This document shows, in pieces, positions 38,169-48,038 of a stretch of 48,723 bases of DNA. This DNA is from Wenzhouxiangella sp. 15190 (GTDB lineage Bacteria > Pseudomonadota > Gammaproteobacteria > Xanthomonadales > Wenzhouxiangellaceae): assembly GCF_003417465.1 (NCBI RefSeq), contig NZ_QVMV01000045.1, positions 1-48,723 on the forward strand. The letters are read 5' to 3'. The notes under the pieces were generated by a model. It worked only from the letters and a program-made list of their open reading frames with translations. It made no database searches and was not told the DNA's origin. The translations under genes were made by a program, and so were the position numbers. Position 1 is the stretch's first letter. Each line of letters begins with the position of its first letter.

Positions 38169-40163
38169 ATGTCGAAGCCCGCCATAAAACTCAACCCGGC
38201 CCAGCACACTGCGGTCACGCATATCGACACGCCGCTGCTGGTCCTGGCCGGGGCGGGCTCGGGCAAGACGCGGGTGATTACCGAGAAGATCGCCTGGCTG
38301 ATCGACAAGGGCCACTACGGTGCGCGCGAGATTGCGGCGATCACCTTCACCAACAAGGCCGCGCGCGAGATGAAGAGCCGCATCGGCAAGCGGCTGGGGC
38401 GCAAGAAGGTGGAGGGCCTGACCATTTCCACCTTCCACTCCCTGGGCTGGCAGATTCTGCGATCCGAGCCGGAAGCCGCCGGCCGGCGCAAGGGCCTGAG
38501 CATTCTCGACCAGCACGGCGCCGGCGACCTGGTGCGCGAACTGCTGCCCTCGGGCGCGCCCAACGACATGGTCTACGCGGTGCAGGCCGGGATCGGACGC
38601 TACAAGGATGCCGGGTTGAACGTCGAGCAGGCGCACGCCGCGGCAAAAAGCGAGAATGCCGCCCGCGCGGCCGAGATCTACGCTGGCTACCAGGAACGAC
38701 TGGCCGCGCTCAACGCCGTGGATTTCGACGACCTGATCGCGATTCCGGCCAGGATGCTCGAGGATCCCGTGCTGCGCACGCGCTGGCGCCACAAGCTCAA
38801 GTACCTGCTGGTCGACGAATACCAGGACACTTCCGAGGCGCAGTATCGCCTGCTGGGCAGATTGACCGCCGACACCGGTGCCTTCACGGCGGTGGGTGAC
38901 GACGACCAGTCGATTTACGGCTGGCGGGGCGCGCGGCCGGAAAACCTGGTCAGCCTCAAGTCCGACTGGCCCAATCTCGAGGTGGTCAAGCTCGAGCAAA
39001 ATTACCGCTCCACCGGCTATATCCTGACCGCCGCCAACTCGGTGATCGCCTGCAATCCGCACGAGTTCGAAAAGCAGCTCTGGAGCGAGCGCGGCCCCGG
39101 TAACAGGATCGAGATCGCCGAGTATGCCGACGAGGCCGACGAAGCCGAATCGATCGCACGCGCCATCATTACAGAGGTACACGGCGGCCACGCGCGCTAC
39201 GGCGACTGCGCCGTGCTCTATCGCTCCAATTTCCAGGCGCGGGCGATCGAACAGCAACTGCGCGAGTACGGCCTGCCCTACGTGGTCTCGGGCGGGCCGA
39301 GCTGGTTCGATGCGCGCGAGGTGCGCGACTGCCTCGCCTATCTGCGCTTGCTGGTCAATCCCGAGGACAACCCCGCCTTCATGCGCGTGGCCAACGCGCC
39401 GCGGCGCGGACTGGGCTCAGGCGCGATGTCGCGCCTGGCCACCTATGCCGACGCCACGCACAAGAGCCTGTTCGAGGCGGCCATCGATCCGATGTTCCAG
39501 TCCGAGCTGCCGACCCAGGCGCAGCGTGGTTTTCGCTCGTTCACCAACATGCTGATCGACTTCAACGACCGGGCCGAGCGAAACAGCATCAGCGAAGCCT
39601 ATGCCGAGATGCTCGACCACATGGGTTACATCGAGTGGTTGATTGACACCGACGACGACCCGAAAAAGGCCGATCGCCGCCGTCGATCAATCAAGGACCT
39701 CACCGGCTGGGTCGAGCGTCTGAGCGCCGACGTGCAGTCCGGCGAGGAGCTGATCGCCCGGGTCTCCCTGGCCGCCGGTCCCGACGACGATCGGAACGAC
39801 GGTGCCGACATGGTGCGCCTGATGACCCTGCACGCAGCCAAGGGGCTGGAATTCTCACGTGTCTGGCTCGCGGGATGCGAGGAAGGCCTGATGCCGCACA
39901 CCCGCTCGGTCGACGAGGACAGCATCGAGGAAGAACGCCGCCTGATGTACGTCGGCATCACCCGCGCGGAGCGCAAGCTCGCGATTTCCTACGCGCGCCG
40001 TCGCCGCCGCGGCGGTGAACAGGTCGAGACCACCCCCAGTCGCTTCCTCGACGAGTTGCCCGAAAGCGCCATCTCCTGGCCGGCGCGCCACGGCAGCGAG
40101 GAAGCCTCGGCCGAAGACGCCATGGACAACATCGCCGCCTTGAAGGCCATGCTCGAAGGCTGA
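38169..40163 (+). CDS. rep: ATP-dependent DNA helicase Rep
   Basis: UvrD/Rep superfamily 1A helicase, 664 aa, close to Rep (673 aa) and shorter than UvrD. Motif I is AGAGSGKTRVI (about 27-37), Ia ITFTNKAAREM, II VDEYQD, III GDDDQSIYGWRGA, IV YRS, V LMTLHAAKGLEF and VI YVGITRAERKL. It translocates 3'-5' and removes proteins ahead of forks or restarts replication. It is followed by nested palindromic repeats. Confidence 0.95.
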   Translation: MSKPAIKLNPAQHTAVTHIDTPLLVLAGAGSGKTRVITEKIAWLIDKGHYGAREIAAITFTNKAAREMKSRIGKRLGRKKVEGLTISTFHSLGWQILRSEPEAAGRRKGLSILDQHGAGDLVRELLPSGAPNDMVYAVQAGIGRYKDAGLNVEQAHAAAKSENAARAAEIYAGYQERLAALNAVDFDDLIAIPARMLEDPVLRTRWRHKLKYLLVDEYQDTSEAQYRLLGRLTADTGAFTAVGDDDQSIYGWRGARPENLVSLKSDWPNLEVVKLEQNYRSTGYILTAANSVIACNPHEFEKQLWSERGPGNRIEIAEYADEADEAESIARAIITEVHGGHARYGDCAVLYRSNFQARAIEQQLREYGLPYVVSGGPSWFDAREVRDCLAYLRLLVNPEDNPAFMRVANAPRRGLGSGAMSRLATYADATHKSLFEAAIDPMFQSELPTQAQRGFRSFTNMLIDFNDRAERNSISEAYAEMLDHMGYIEWLIDTDDDPKKADRRRRSIKDLTGWVERLSADVQSGEELIARVSLAAGPDDDRNDGADMVRLMTLHAAKGLEFSRVWLAGCEEGLMPHTRSVDEDSIEEERRLMYVGITRAERKLAISYARRRRRGGEQVETTPSRFLDELPESAISWPARHGSEEASAEDAMDNIAALKAMLEG

Positions 40164-40190
40164 GCGGCAGAAGCGAGACAAAAGCGCTTT

Positions 40191-40360
40191 AACCGCAAAG
40201 ACGCAAAGAGCGCAAAGAATATAGAACCTGAAAGATGGAAACCACGGAAGACGCGGAAAGCACGGAAACAAGGAATTAGTTTTTCATTCCGCGCCTTCCG
40301 TGATTTCCGTGGTTCCTCGGTTTTTGTTCTGTCCTTGTCGTTTCTCGCGTCTTCGCGGTT
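40191..40360. repeat. nested palindromes of two repeat families
   Basis: The outer arms (AACCGCAAAGACGCAAAGAG at 40191 and CTCGCGTCTTCGCGGTT at 40344) belong to the CGCAAAGACGC family of 25.7 kb. The inner arms (40240-40267 and 40287-40314, ending TTCCGTGGTT) belong to the TTCCGTG family. Both hairpins share one centre near 40277. Confidence 0.8.
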
Positions 40361-40438
40361 ATTCGCCTTTGACCATTACGCACCAGGCGAGACCACAAGC
40401 GGATGCCCCCAAACCTCGAAAACGCTATGATGCCCAAC

Positions 40439-40912
40439 ATGGCACACAAGCGGATCAAGCTGGTGGTGGCCGTCATGGCGATGCTGGCACTGGCCGGCTG
40501 CGATGCGGGCGAGCCCTACGTGACGGTCGAGGGCGAGCGCTTCAGCGTCGAAATCGCCGCCGACAACGCCACCCGTGCCCAGGGCCTGATGTTTCGCGAC
40601 GAATTGCCCGCCGACCACGGCATGCTGTTCATCTTTCCGAATGAACGGCCGCGCTCGTTCTGGATGAAGAACACCCGCATCCCGCTCGACATCATCTACC
40701 TCGACCGCGACCTGGAAGTGGTCAGCATCAGCGCCGATACCCCGCCGTGCCGATCGCGCACCGGACGCTGCCCGAACTATCCCAGCGACGGCCCGGCAAA
40801 GTACGTGCTCGAAATCAACGGCGGGCTGGCCGCGGAGTACGGCATCGAGCCGGGGGATCGCATCCAGGTGGGGAATGTCGCGCAACTGGAATCCCGCGAC
40901 CAGGGGAAATGA
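40439..40912 (+). CDS. DUF192 lipoprotein
   Basis: 157 aa. A lipoprotein signal (MAHKRIKLVVAVMAMLALAGC) has the lipobox LAGC, with the modified Cys near residue 21. The mature part is a DUF192 domain with EIAADNATRAQGLMFRDELP, MLFIFPNERPRSFWMKNTRIPLD and SISADTPPCRS. The function of this small beta-rich family is unknown. Starts at 40427, 40430 and 40439 are all in frame; I chose the last because it gives the shortest standard signal. Confidence 0.87.
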   Translation: MAHKRIKLVVAVMAMLALAGCDAGEPYVTVEGERFSVEIAADNATRAQGLMFRDELPADHGMLFIFPNERPRSFWMKNTRIPLDIIYLDRDLEVVSISADTPPCRSRTGRCPNYPSDGPAKYVLEINGGLAAEYGIEPGDRIQVGNVAQLESRDQGK

Positions 40913-40921
40913 CTGCACCAC

Positions 40922-41041
40922 CTGTCGTCCCGGCCACCGAGCCGGGACCTCGCAGGCGCGGAATCTGTACGGCCTAACGCAGTGCCACCCGGAAAGCTGC
41001 GAGATCCCGGATAATCGCTCGCGCGATTTCCGGGACGACAT
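40922..41041. repeat. GTCCCGG-family palindromic repeat, copy 3
   Basis: CTGTCGTCCCGGCC...GAGCCGGGACCTCGCA, then ATCTGTACGGCC, then GAGATCCCGGATAATCGC and ATTTCCGGGACGACA. The order is the same as in 18984-19243. Confidence 0.8.
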
Positions 41042-41106
41042 GGCACGATGGAGGCTCAACCGGGTGATAAGCTCGGGGTTTAGCTTCACCTCCAGGCGCA
41101 GCAAGC

Positions 41107-41340
41107 ATGTGGATCTTCAAGAAACTCTTCGGCCCCTTCCAGCGCTTTCTAGAGCGGCGGCGCTTTCCCACCCTGTTCCTGATCCTGGCCGGCCTGTTCG
41201 GCGCCAACCTGTTCATCCCGGATCCCATTCCCTTCATCGACGAAATGATCATGCTGGTCGTTACCGTCATCGTCGGCGCCTTCCGCGAGCGGCGAAAGAG
41301 CGACTCGGATGAAAGCGAGGCGTCTTCCTCAAAGGAATAA
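41107..41340 (+). CDS. small membrane protein (DUF6116-like)
   Basis: 77 aa with a basic N-terminus (MWIFKKLFGPFQRFLERRR), two hydrophobic segments (FPTLFLILAGLFGANLFI and MIMLVVTVIVGAF) and a charged Ser/Glu tail. It resembles a small uncharacterised family seen in xanthomonad-type bacteria, probably DUF6116. The function is unknown. Confidence 0.65.
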   Translation: MWIFKKLFGPFQRFLERRRFPTLFLILAGLFGANLFIPDPIPFIDEMIMLVVTVIVGAFRERRKSDSDESEASSSKE

Positions 41341-41345
41341 ATCCA

Positions 41346-41560
41346 GGGAACCACGGAAGACACGGAATTCACGGAAAGAGTTTTTCCGTCAACATTTTCA
41401 GAGACTCGGACCCGACGTGGGAGCGGCTTCCAAGCCGCGATGCAAAGCTGGACCGGGAGGTCGCGGTCTGGAGACCGCTCCCACTTGGGATCGAGGGCTC
41501 CTGGGTGCCACCGGGATTTTCTTCCGTGATTTCCGTGTCTTCCGTGGTTCCAGGTTTTTA
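41346..41560. repeat. TTCCGTG-family repeat with an inserted GTGGGAGCGG palindrome
   Basis: Left GGAACCACGGAAGACACGGA (near 41348) and right TTCCGTGTCTTCCGTGGTTC (near 41532-41551) form one palindrome. The middle holds another, GTGGGAGCGGCTTCCAAGCC at 41418 and its near-complement ending GGTCTGGAGACCGCTCCCAC near 41483, a REP-like sequence. Confidence 0.8.
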
Positions 41561-41597
41561 GCCGAGCTCAACCCGTCTCTGCGATATCCTGACCGGT

Positions 41598-42359
41598 ATG
41601 AATCTACCTGCTACCACTGCGCAACCCATTACCCTCCTGCAACTTTCGGACAGCCACCTGTCGAAGGACCCGCAGGCCCGCTATCGCGGCCAGCCCGCCG
41701 ACGCCAACCTGGCCAGCCTGCGCCCGGGCATTCAGGATCTCTCACCCGACACCATCGTCCTGTCCGGCGATGTCTCCGAGGACGGATCGCCGGAATCCTA
41801 CTGGCGCATGGGCGGCTTCGTGCGCGATCTGGCACCGCGGATTGCCTGGATCCCCGGCAACCACGACGAACGCGGGGTCATGGCCGAGGTTTTCGATGAA
41901 CTGGATTTCGAAGCCGGGCCGCTGATCGAAGACGGCGGCTGGCAGATCGCGCTGCTCGACTCGGCCTGGCCCAACCGACCCGAAGGCGAACTGACCGAGA
42001 AACGCCTGGCCGGGCTGGAGAACCTGGCCGAGGACAAGCCCGCACTGGTGTTTGTCCACCACCAGCCCCTGGCGGTCGGTTCACCCTGGATCGACAAGTA
42101 CCCGCTGATCGAGCCGGCACGATTGTGGGAGCGCCTGGCTGGCAAGCCCGTCAAGGCGGTGGCCTTCGGCCATGTCCATCAGATTTTCGAAGGAGAGCAT
42201 GACGGGGTGGCCTGCCTGTCGGCACCCTCGACGGCCGCCAACGGCGTACGCGAAGCGCCGAAATTCAGCCCGAGCGAGCAGGGCCCCTCCGCGCGCTGGT
42301 TCCGGCTGTGGCCGGACGGCAAATGGGAGACGGGAATCTTCGAAGCAACCGGAATCTGA
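41598..42359 (+). CDS. cpdA: 3',5'-cyclic-AMP phosphodiesterase CpdA
   Basis: Class III metallophosphoesterase, 253 aa. The metal-binding motifs appear in family order: LSDSHL, SGDVSEDG, IPGNHDER, VHHQP and FGHVHQ. It hydrolyses cAMP (and possibly other cyclic nucleotides) to AMP. Size and motif spacing match CpdA/Icc. No operon partner is evident; repeats lie on both sides. Confidence 0.92.
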   Translation: MNLPATTAQPITLLQLSDSHLSKDPQARYRGQPADANLASLRPGIQDLSPDTIVLSGDVSEDGSPESYWRMGGFVRDLAPRIAWIPGNHDERGVMAEVFDELDFEAGPLIEDGGWQIALLDSAWPNRPEGELTEKRLAGLENLAEDKPALVFVHHQPLAVGSPWIDKYPLIEPARLWERLAGKPVKAVAFGHVHQIFEGEHDGVACLSAPSTAANGVREAPKFSPSEQGPSARWFRLWPDGKWETGIFEATGI

Positions 42360-42394
42360 ACAGAGATCAGGTAAGTTCAGGCGTTGGATTCCGG

Positions 42395-42542
42395 AAGAAG
42401 CCGCCGCAGAGCGTAGCGAGCGGGCGAGTGACGGTGGCCGCCGGCACGCAGTAACCGCAGTGTATGTAGAAGATACATGAGGATTGCGAGTACCGCCGGA
42501 CGCCGTCAGTCGCCCGCGCAGTAGCTCTGCGGCGGCTTCTTA
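42395..42542. repeat. 148-bp palindromic element B
   Basis: The terminal stem AAGAAGCCGCCGCAGAGC (42395-42412) pairs perfectly with 42524-42541. The core from about 42413 to 42509 matches element A (29947-30091) in reverse complement, with roughly nine of ten bases alike by eye. The rubredoxin stop codon lies in the right-hand arm. Confidence 0.85.
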
Positions 42543-42722
42543 GATTTCGACCATCTCGAAGTCTTCCTTCCCCGCCCCGCAGTCGGGGCAGACCCAGTCC
42601 TCGGGAACATCTTCCCAGCGGGTTCCGGGCGGGATACCGTCATCGGGCCAGCCTTCTTCCTCTTCGTAGATGAAGCCGCAGACGATGCACATCCAGCTCT
42701 TGAAGGGTTGCTCTTCGCTCAC
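42540..42722 (-). CDS. rubredoxin
   Basis: 60 aa, a small iron protein with two Cys pairs, MCIVCGFIY and [10 protein letters not shown], holding a mononuclear Fe(SCys)4 site. The [20 protein letters not shown] stretch is typical. It carries single electrons, in gammaproteobacteria often to alkane hydroxylases or reductases, but no such partner is visible here. It is divergent from hemL. Confidence 0.95.
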   Translation of the reverse strand: MSEEQPFKSWMCIVCGFIYEEEEGWPDDGIPPGTRWEDVPEDWVCPDCGAGKEDFEMVEI

Positions 42723-42877
42723 GCGTTAAAATCCGTATTGGGAAATCAGATGCGCATTCTAAATGATGGAGCTCGTCTCCGGCAGCGTACCTGCTCGCCG
42801 TCGGGGCCGGATGCCGTAAACTGGTTGCCCGAAATTTCGACCCGTGCATGCCAATTCCAGGAGTTGTTCGAAACGCC

Positions 42878-44164
42878 ATGACCGTCAGCCACGACCTGTT
42901 CACCCGAGCCTGTGCCCGCATTCCCGGCGGCGTCAACTCGCCCGTACGCGCCTTTTCCGCCACCGGCGGCGAGCCGATTTTCTTCGAACATGCCGAAGGC
43001 GCCTACATGTTCGATGTAGACGGCAAGCGCTACATCGACTACGTCGGCTCCTGGGGCCCGATGATCTGCGGCCATGCCCACCCGCACATCATCGAGGCCG
43101 TACAAAAAGCTGCCGCCAAGGGCCTGAGCTTCGGCACGCCCGCCGAAGGCGAGGTCACCATGGCCGAAATGCTGTGCGAGCTGATTCCCTCGCTGGAACG
43201 CGTGCGCATGGTCAACTCCGGTACCGAGGCGACCATGTCGGCCCTGCGCGTGGCGCGTGCGGCCACCGGCCGTGACCGCTTCATCAAGTTCGAGGGCAAC
43301 TACCACGGCCACGGCGACAGCTTCCTGGTCAAGGCCGGGTCCGGTGCGCAGACCCTGGGCGTGCCGACGTCACCGGGCGTGCCCGCCGCGCTGGCGGAAC
43401 TCACCCTCAATGCCCGGTACAACGACCTCGACAGCGTTCGATCGCTGTTCGACCAGTATCCGGACGAGATCGGTTGCGTCTTCGTCGAACCGGTGGCCGG
43501 CAACATGAACTGCGTGCCGCCCGTACCCGGCTTCCTGGAAGGCCTGCGCCAGATCTGCGACGAGTACGGCGCCGTCCTGGTCTTCGACGAAGTCATGACC
43601 GGCTTCCGCGTCGGCCCCACCGGCGCCCAGGGCCGCTACGGCGTCACTCCCGACCTGACCACCTTCGGCAAGGTCATCGGCGCGGGCATGCCCGTCGGCG
43701 CCTTCGGCGGCAAGCACGAGATCATGAAGCTCATCGCCCCGGAAGGCCCCGTCTACCAGGCCGGCACGCTGTCGGGCAACCCGGTTGCCATGGCCGCCGG
43801 CATTGCCAACCTGGAGCTATTGCGCGAGGAAGGCTTCTACGAAAAGCTCGAGGCCCGCACGACGCAACTGGCAGAGGGCTTCAAGCAGGCCGCCGACAAC
43901 GCCGGCGTCCCCATGGCCACCGTGGCGGTGGGCGGCATGTTCGGTTACTTCTTTACCGACGCCGAGCAGGTCACCAACTTCGACCAGGCCGCCGCCTGCA
44001 ACATCGAGCACTTCAAGACTTTCTTCAATGCGATGCTCGATGCCGGCATCTACCTGGCCCCCTCGGCCTTCGAAGCCGGCTTCGTCAGCAGTGCCCACAC
44101 CGCCGCCGACGTCACCGAAACCGTGGGCGCGGCAGGCGAAGCGCTGAAGAAGATCGCGGACTAA
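42878..44164 (+). CDS. hemL: glutamate-1-semialdehyde 2,1-aminomutase
   Basis: GSA aminomutase, 428 aa, making 5-aminolevulinate in the C5 haem pathway. It is a PLP class III aminotransferase-like fold. [10 protein letters not shown] and [18 protein letters not shown] are near the start, [15 protein letters not shown] follows, and the PLP lysine is in [18 protein letters not shown]. The start at 42878 ([11 protein letters not shown]) is the family start; 42848 adds non-conserved residues. Confidence 0.97.
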   Translation: MTVSHDLFTRACARIPGGVNSPVRAFSATGGEPIFFEHAEGAYMFDVDGKRYIDYVGSWGPMICGHAHPHIIEAVQKAAAKGLSFGTPAEGEVTMAEMLCELIPSLERVRMVNSGTEATMSALRVARAATGRDRFIKFEGNYHGHGDSFLVKAGSGAQTLGVPTSPGVPAALAELTLNARYNDLDSVRSLFDQYPDEIGCVFVEPVAGNMNCVPPVPGFLEGLRQICDEYGAVLVFDEVMTGFRVGPTGAQGRYGVTPDLTTFGKVIGAGMPVGAFGGKHEIMKLIAPEGPVYQAGTLSGNPVAMAAGIANLELLREEGFYEKLEARTTQLAEGFKQAADNAGVPMATVAVGGMFGYFFTDAEQVTNFDQAAACNIEHFKTFFNAMLDAGIYLAPSAFEAGFVSSAHTAADVTETVGAAGEALKKIAD

Positions 44165-44219
44165 AAAGCATCGAAGGGGATGCCGGTCGGGCCGGAAGTT
44201 GCCGGGCCCGGCGGAGTGG

Positions 44220-44558
44220 GCTAGTGTACCCCGTCACTCATTGTGTAACTTATAGAGCGTGCCTGAGCCGACAGTGCAAGGCGCGACCCGCAGTGAATGG
44301 CAGCGCCCTTTGCAAGGGGCGCAACACGGGCGACGGCTACGCTCGCATGGCTTTTTTCGCTCCGCGAAAGCCGCCATGCGGCTCCGCCTGCCCTGCAATG
44401 TCGGTTCAGGCGCGCTCCCGAAGGGCGAGCCGGAGAGCGTTCATCTGCGGCGTTCTGTCTCTTGAAAATGGCCCCACCATTCCCTGCGAGACAGGCCTTG
44501 CAGCTAAACGCTCTCCGACTCGCTATAAGTTGCAGAATGAGTGACGGGGTACACTAGC
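44220..44558. mobile_element. MITE-like element with 36-bp terminal inverted repeats
   Basis: About 339 bp ending in GCTAGTGTACCCCGTCACTC (44220 onward) and its inverted partner (GAGTGACGGGGTACACTAGC ending 44558). The inverted repeats run about 36 bp with two mismatches. No transposase ORF fits inside, so it looks non-autonomous. The interior holds a smaller hairpin (CATGGC...GCCGCCATG). Target duplication is not evident. It sits between hemL and pntA, ending 111 bp before pntA. Confidence 0.75.
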
Positions 44559-44669
44559 ATCCCAGAGGAGCAAGGGGATGGCGCTGATCCGGCGACGACC
44601 CCTTGATGGAGGGAATCGGCCTCACCGAATGCGGGGCCACCCCAACAGAAATTTCCAGGAGCGCATGGA

Positions 44670-46247
44670 ATGAAAGTAGGTGCACCGAAAGAGACCGCAG
44701 CGGGTGAAGCGCGGGTTGCGCTGACACCCGAGAGCGCGGGCCGGCTTCAGAAGCTGGGCTACGACTGCCTGGTCGAAAAGGGCGCGGGGCTGGCGGCCTC
44801 GTTCACCGACGAGGCGTACGAAAAGGCCGGCGTGGAAGTGGTCGATTCGGCCGAGGCGCTGTGGCAGCAGGCCGACATCATCGTGAAGGTGCGCGAACCC
44901 TCCAATGAGGAAATCGAGGCCGCGCCCGAGGGCAAGACCCTGATCAGCTTCGTCTGGCCGGCCGAGCACGAGGACCTGCTCGAGAAGATGAAAGCCAAAA
45001 ACATGTCCGTGCTGGCCATGGACATGGTGCCGCGCATCAGCCGGGCGCAGAAGATGGACGCGCTGTCGTCGATGGCCAACATCGCCGGCTACCGCGCCGT
45101 GATCGAGGCGGGCAACAACTTCGGCCGCTTCTTCATGGGCCAGATGACCGCCGCCGGCAAGGTGCCGCCGGCCAAAGTGCTGGTCGTCGGCGCCGGCGTA
45201 GCCGGGCTGGCCGCCATCGGCACCTCGACCTCGCTGGGCGCCATCACCCTGGCCTTCGACGTTCGCCCCGAAGTGGCCGAGCAGATCGAGTCGATGGGCG
45301 CGGAATTCGTCTACCTCGAGTTCGACGAGGAAGAACAGCAGGACGGTGCCGAGACCGGCGGCTACGCGGCGCCGTCGAGCCCGGAGTTTCGCGAGAAGCA
45401 GCTCGAGAAATTCCGCGAGCTCGCACCCGACGTCGATATTGTCATCACCACCGCGCTGATTCCCAATCGCCCGGCGCCGGAGCTGTGGACCGAGGACATG
45501 GTCGAGGCCATGAAGCCCGGTTCGGTGATCGTCGACCTCGCCGCCGAGCGCGGCGGCAACTGCACGCTCACCAAGAAGGACGAGCGCATCGTCACCGACA
45601 ACGACGTGACCATCATCGGCTACACCGACTTCCCCAGCCGCATGGCCACGCAGTCATCCAATCTATACGCCACCAACATCCGCCACATGCTCGACGACCT
45701 CACGCCGGAGAAAGACGGCACGCCGGTGATCGACATGGAAGACGACGTGATCCGCGGTTCGCTGGTCTGCTACGACGGCGAGATCACCTGGCCGCCGCCG
45801 GAACCCAAGACCAAGGCCATCGCCTCGGCCAAGCCGAAGAAGAAGGAGCCGGAAGAGACCAAGGAAGAAAAGGCCGAGCGCGAGGCCACGGAACTGAAAG
45901 CCTCGCTCAACCGCACCGGCTGGATGCTGGGCATCGGCGGCCTGCTGTGCCTGGGCGTGGGGGCGGTGGCACCGCCGAGTTTCATGCAGCACTTCATCGT
46001 GTTCGTGCTGGCGGTGTTCGTCGGCTACCACGTGATCTGGGGCGTGGCGCACTCGCTGCACACGCCGCTGATGGCCATCACCAACGCGATCTCGTCGATC
46101 ATCATCGTCGGCGCTTTGCTACAGGTGGCCTCGTCCAACGCCACGGTGATGTGGCTGGCCGCGGCTTCCATATTGATGGCCTCGGTGAATATCTTCGGCG
46201 GCTTCCTCGTGACCCGCCGCATGCTCGCCATGTTCAAGCGCAGCTAA
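44670..46247 (+). CDS. pntA: NAD(P) transhydrogenase alpha subunit
   Basis: Proton-translocating transhydrogenase alpha subunit, 525 aa, the single-chain PntA type (E. coli 510). The dI domain begins [20 protein letters not shown] and the NAD-binding glycine-rich turn is [16 protein letters not shown]. After a charged linker ([16 protein letters not shown], about 390-405) three or four membrane helices follow (about 420-520). With PntB it moves hydride from NADH to NADP+ using the proton gradient. SD CAGGAG precedes the ATG. Confidence 0.97.
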   Translation: MKVGAPKETAAGEARVALTPESAGRLQKLGYDCLVEKGAGLAASFTDEAYEKAGVEVVDSAEALWQQADIIVKVREPSNEEIEAAPEGKTLISFVWPAEHEDLLEKMKAKNMSVLAMDMVPRISRAQKMDALSSMANIAGYRAVIEAGNNFGRFFMGQMTAAGKVPPAKVLVVGAGVAGLAAIGTSTSLGAITLAFDVRPEVAEQIESMGAEFVYLEFDEEEQQDGAETGGYAAPSSPEFREKQLEKFRELAPDVDIVITTALIPNRPAPELWTEDMVEAMKPGSVIVDLAAERGGNCTLTKKDERIVTDNDVTIIGYTDFPSRMATQSSNLYATNIRHMLDDLTPEKDGTPVIDMEDDVIRGSLVCYDGEITWPPPEPKTKAIASAKPKKKEPEETKEEKAEREATELKASLNRTGWMLGIGGLLCLGVGAVAPPSFMQHFIVFVLAVFVGYHVIWGVAHSLHTPLMAITNAISSIIIVGALLQVASSNATVMWLAAASILMASVNIFGGFLVTRRMLAMFKRS

Positions 46248-46257
46248 AGGAATAACG

Positions 46258-47694
46258 ATGCCTATCGGACTGATCACTGCCGCCTACGTCGTCGCGGCCG
46301 TACTCTTCATCCTCGCGCTGGGCGGGCTCGCCAACCAGGAAAAGGCCAAGCGCGCCATCTGGTACGGCATCGTCGGCATGGCGCTGGCGGTGTTCGCCAC
46401 CATCGGCACGCCGGGTGTCGGCCAGTATCCGCTGATCGCGCTGCTGGTCGCCATCGGCGGCCTGGTCGGCTGGTTCGTGGCCAAGCGCGTGCAGATGACG
46501 CAGATGCCCGAACTGGTCGCCGGCTTCCACAGCCTGGTCGGCCTGGCCGCGGTGTTCATCGGCATCAACGCGCACCTGGAAATGACCGTCGCACTCGCCG
46601 CGAAAGAGGCCGGCACCGTCGCCGAACTGGCCGGTTTCGCGGCCACCATCGCCAAGAAGTCGGCGGTGGAACTCAGCATCCTGCAGGTCGAGCTGTTCCT
46701 GGGCATCCTGATCGGGGCGATCACCTTCACCGGCTCGATCGTCGCCTACGGCAAGTTGTCCGGAAAGCTCAGCTCCGCCGCACTCACGCTGCCGGGCCGC
46801 CACATGCTCAACCTCGTCGCCGTCATCGCCTGCCTGGTGCTCGGCGGGCTTTACCTGGGCGGCGCGGGCCTGTGGACAATGATCGCCGTGGCCGTCATCG
46901 CCGGGCTGATCGGCTGCCACCTGATCATGGCCATCGGCGGGGCCGACATGCCCGTGGTCGTGTCGATGCTCAACTCCTACTCGGGATGGGCCGCGGCGGC
47001 CATCGGCTTCACCCTGGGCAACGATCTGCTCATCGTCACCGGGGCGCTGGTCGGCGCCTCGGGCGCGATCCTGTCCTACATCATGTGCAAGGGCATGAAC
47101 CGCAGCTTCGTCTCCGTCATCCTTGGCGGCTGGGGCGGGGAGTCCAGCGGCTCCGCGGAAGTCGACGGCGAGATGGTCGCCGCCGACGCCGATGCCGTGG
47201 GCTCGGCGGTGGCCGATGCCGATAGCGTGATCATCGTGCCCGGCTACGGCATGGCCGTCGCCCAGGCGCAGACCGCGGTGTCGGAGCTGACGAAGAAACT
47301 GCGCGAGCAGGGCAAGAGCGTGCGCTTCGCCATCCACCCCGTCGCCGGCCGGCTGCCGGGGCACATGAACGTGCTGCTGGCCGAGGCCAAGGTGCCCTAC
47401 GACATCGTGCTCGAAATGGAAGAGATCAACGAAGACTTCCCCGACACCGACGTGGTCATCATCATCGGCGCCAACGACATCGTGAACCCGGCCGCCCAGG
47501 ACGACCCGGGCAGTCCGATCGCCGGCATGCCGGTACTGGAAGTGTGGAAGGCAAGACAGGTGTTCGTGTGCAAGCGCGGCAGCGGCACCGGCTACTCCGG
47601 CATCGAGAACCCGCTGTTCTTCAAGGACAACACCCGCATGTTCTACGGCGACGCCAAGGCCTCGATGGAAGCGCTGCTCAAAGAACTCGAGTGA
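46258..47694 (+). CDS. pntB: NAD(P) transhydrogenase beta subunit
   Basis: PntB, 478 aa, starting 10 bp after pntA with AAGGA as ribosome site. The N-terminal membrane domain has eight or nine helices, including [15 protein letters not shown]. The C-terminal NADP-binding dIII has [32 protein letters not shown] and [20 protein letters not shown]. It completes the proton-translocating transhydrogenase, the main source of NADPH by this route. Confidence 0.97.
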   Translation: MPIGLITAAYVVAAVLFILALGGLANQEKAKRAIWYGIVGMALAVFATIGTPGVGQYPLIALLVAIGGLVGWFVAKRVQMTQMPELVAGFHSLVGLAAVFIGINAHLEMTVALAAKEAGTVAELAGFAATIAKKSAVELSILQVELFLGILIGAITFTGSIVAYGKLSGKLSSAALTLPGRHMLNLVAVIACLVLGGLYLGGAGLWTMIAVAVIAGLIGCHLIMAIGGADMPVVVSMLNSYSGWAAAAIGFTLGNDLLIVTGALVGASGAILSYIMCKGMNRSFVSVILGGWGGESSGSAEVDGEMVAADADAVGSAVADADSVIIVPGYGMAVAQAQTAVSELTKKLREQGKSVRFAIHPVAGRLPGHMNVLLAEAKVPYDIVLEMEEINEDFPDTDVVIIIGANDIVNPAAQDDPGSPIAGMPVLEVWKARQVFVCKRGSGTGYSGIENPLFFKDNTRMFYGDAKASMEALLKELE

Positions 47695-47762
47695 ACCCCA
47701 AATTTGAACCCCGAATCCGGGCTCGCTAGACTGGCCCCGGGGACGCGGCGTGAATGCGGGCG

Positions 47763-47783
47763 GGCCACGGCGGTAGCGTGGCC
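47763..47783. terminator. hairpin between pntB and the integrase remnant
   Basis: The stem GGCCACG/CGTGGCC of 7 bp with a 7-base loop lies just past the integrase stop. No T run follows on either strand, so a terminator role is only possible. Confidence 0.3.
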
Positions 47784-47787
47784 AATC

Positions 47788-48038
47788 TCACATCCCGTCC
47801 ATCAGACTCCTCGCGCCCATCGCACCGCGATGGATCACGTGCGTGTAGATCATCGTGGTGCGCACCTCCGAATGGCTCAGCAACTGCTGGCCTGCCGCTT
47901 GCCCATATCCGCGGGATGCTTCTTGTCGTGAAACAGAATGAATCGCCGAGCCCAGTGCACGTAGGCCTCTTCGGTGCGAGAGCTGTAGTGCCGGGCCCGA
48001 ATCGCCGCCCGAAGCCGATCCAGCAATTTGCTCGCCAT
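47788..48038 (-). pseudogene. intI: integron integrase remnant (internally deleted)
   Basis: Reading the minus strand from 48038 gives MASKLLDRLRAAIRARHYSS then RTEEAYVHWARRFILFHDKK and HPADMG, the N-terminal DNA-binding domain of IntI tyrosine recombinases. The frame breaks near 47892. In the next frame comes QLLSHSEVRTTMIYTHVIHR followed by GAMGARSLMDGM, the IntI C-terminus with the nucleophile Tyr in MIYTH. The catalytic core with the first Arg and HxxR is gone, about 230 residues by comparison with typical length. The product cannot be an active recombinase. Confidence 0.88.

Noticed and set aside
38082-39257. Upstream extension of the thioredoxin-like gene into a 564-residue frame
   Set aside because: The extension is antisense to rep, and a signal peptide begins exactly at 38081, so only the 172-residue product is kept.
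40191-41560. Repeat-rich stretch as a CRISPR array
   Set aside because: The repeats are large palindromes of different families without regular spacing or unique spacers.
44259-44557. Short open frames inside the MITE-like element
   Set aside because: They have no transposase motif and span the inverted repeats, so they are not genes.
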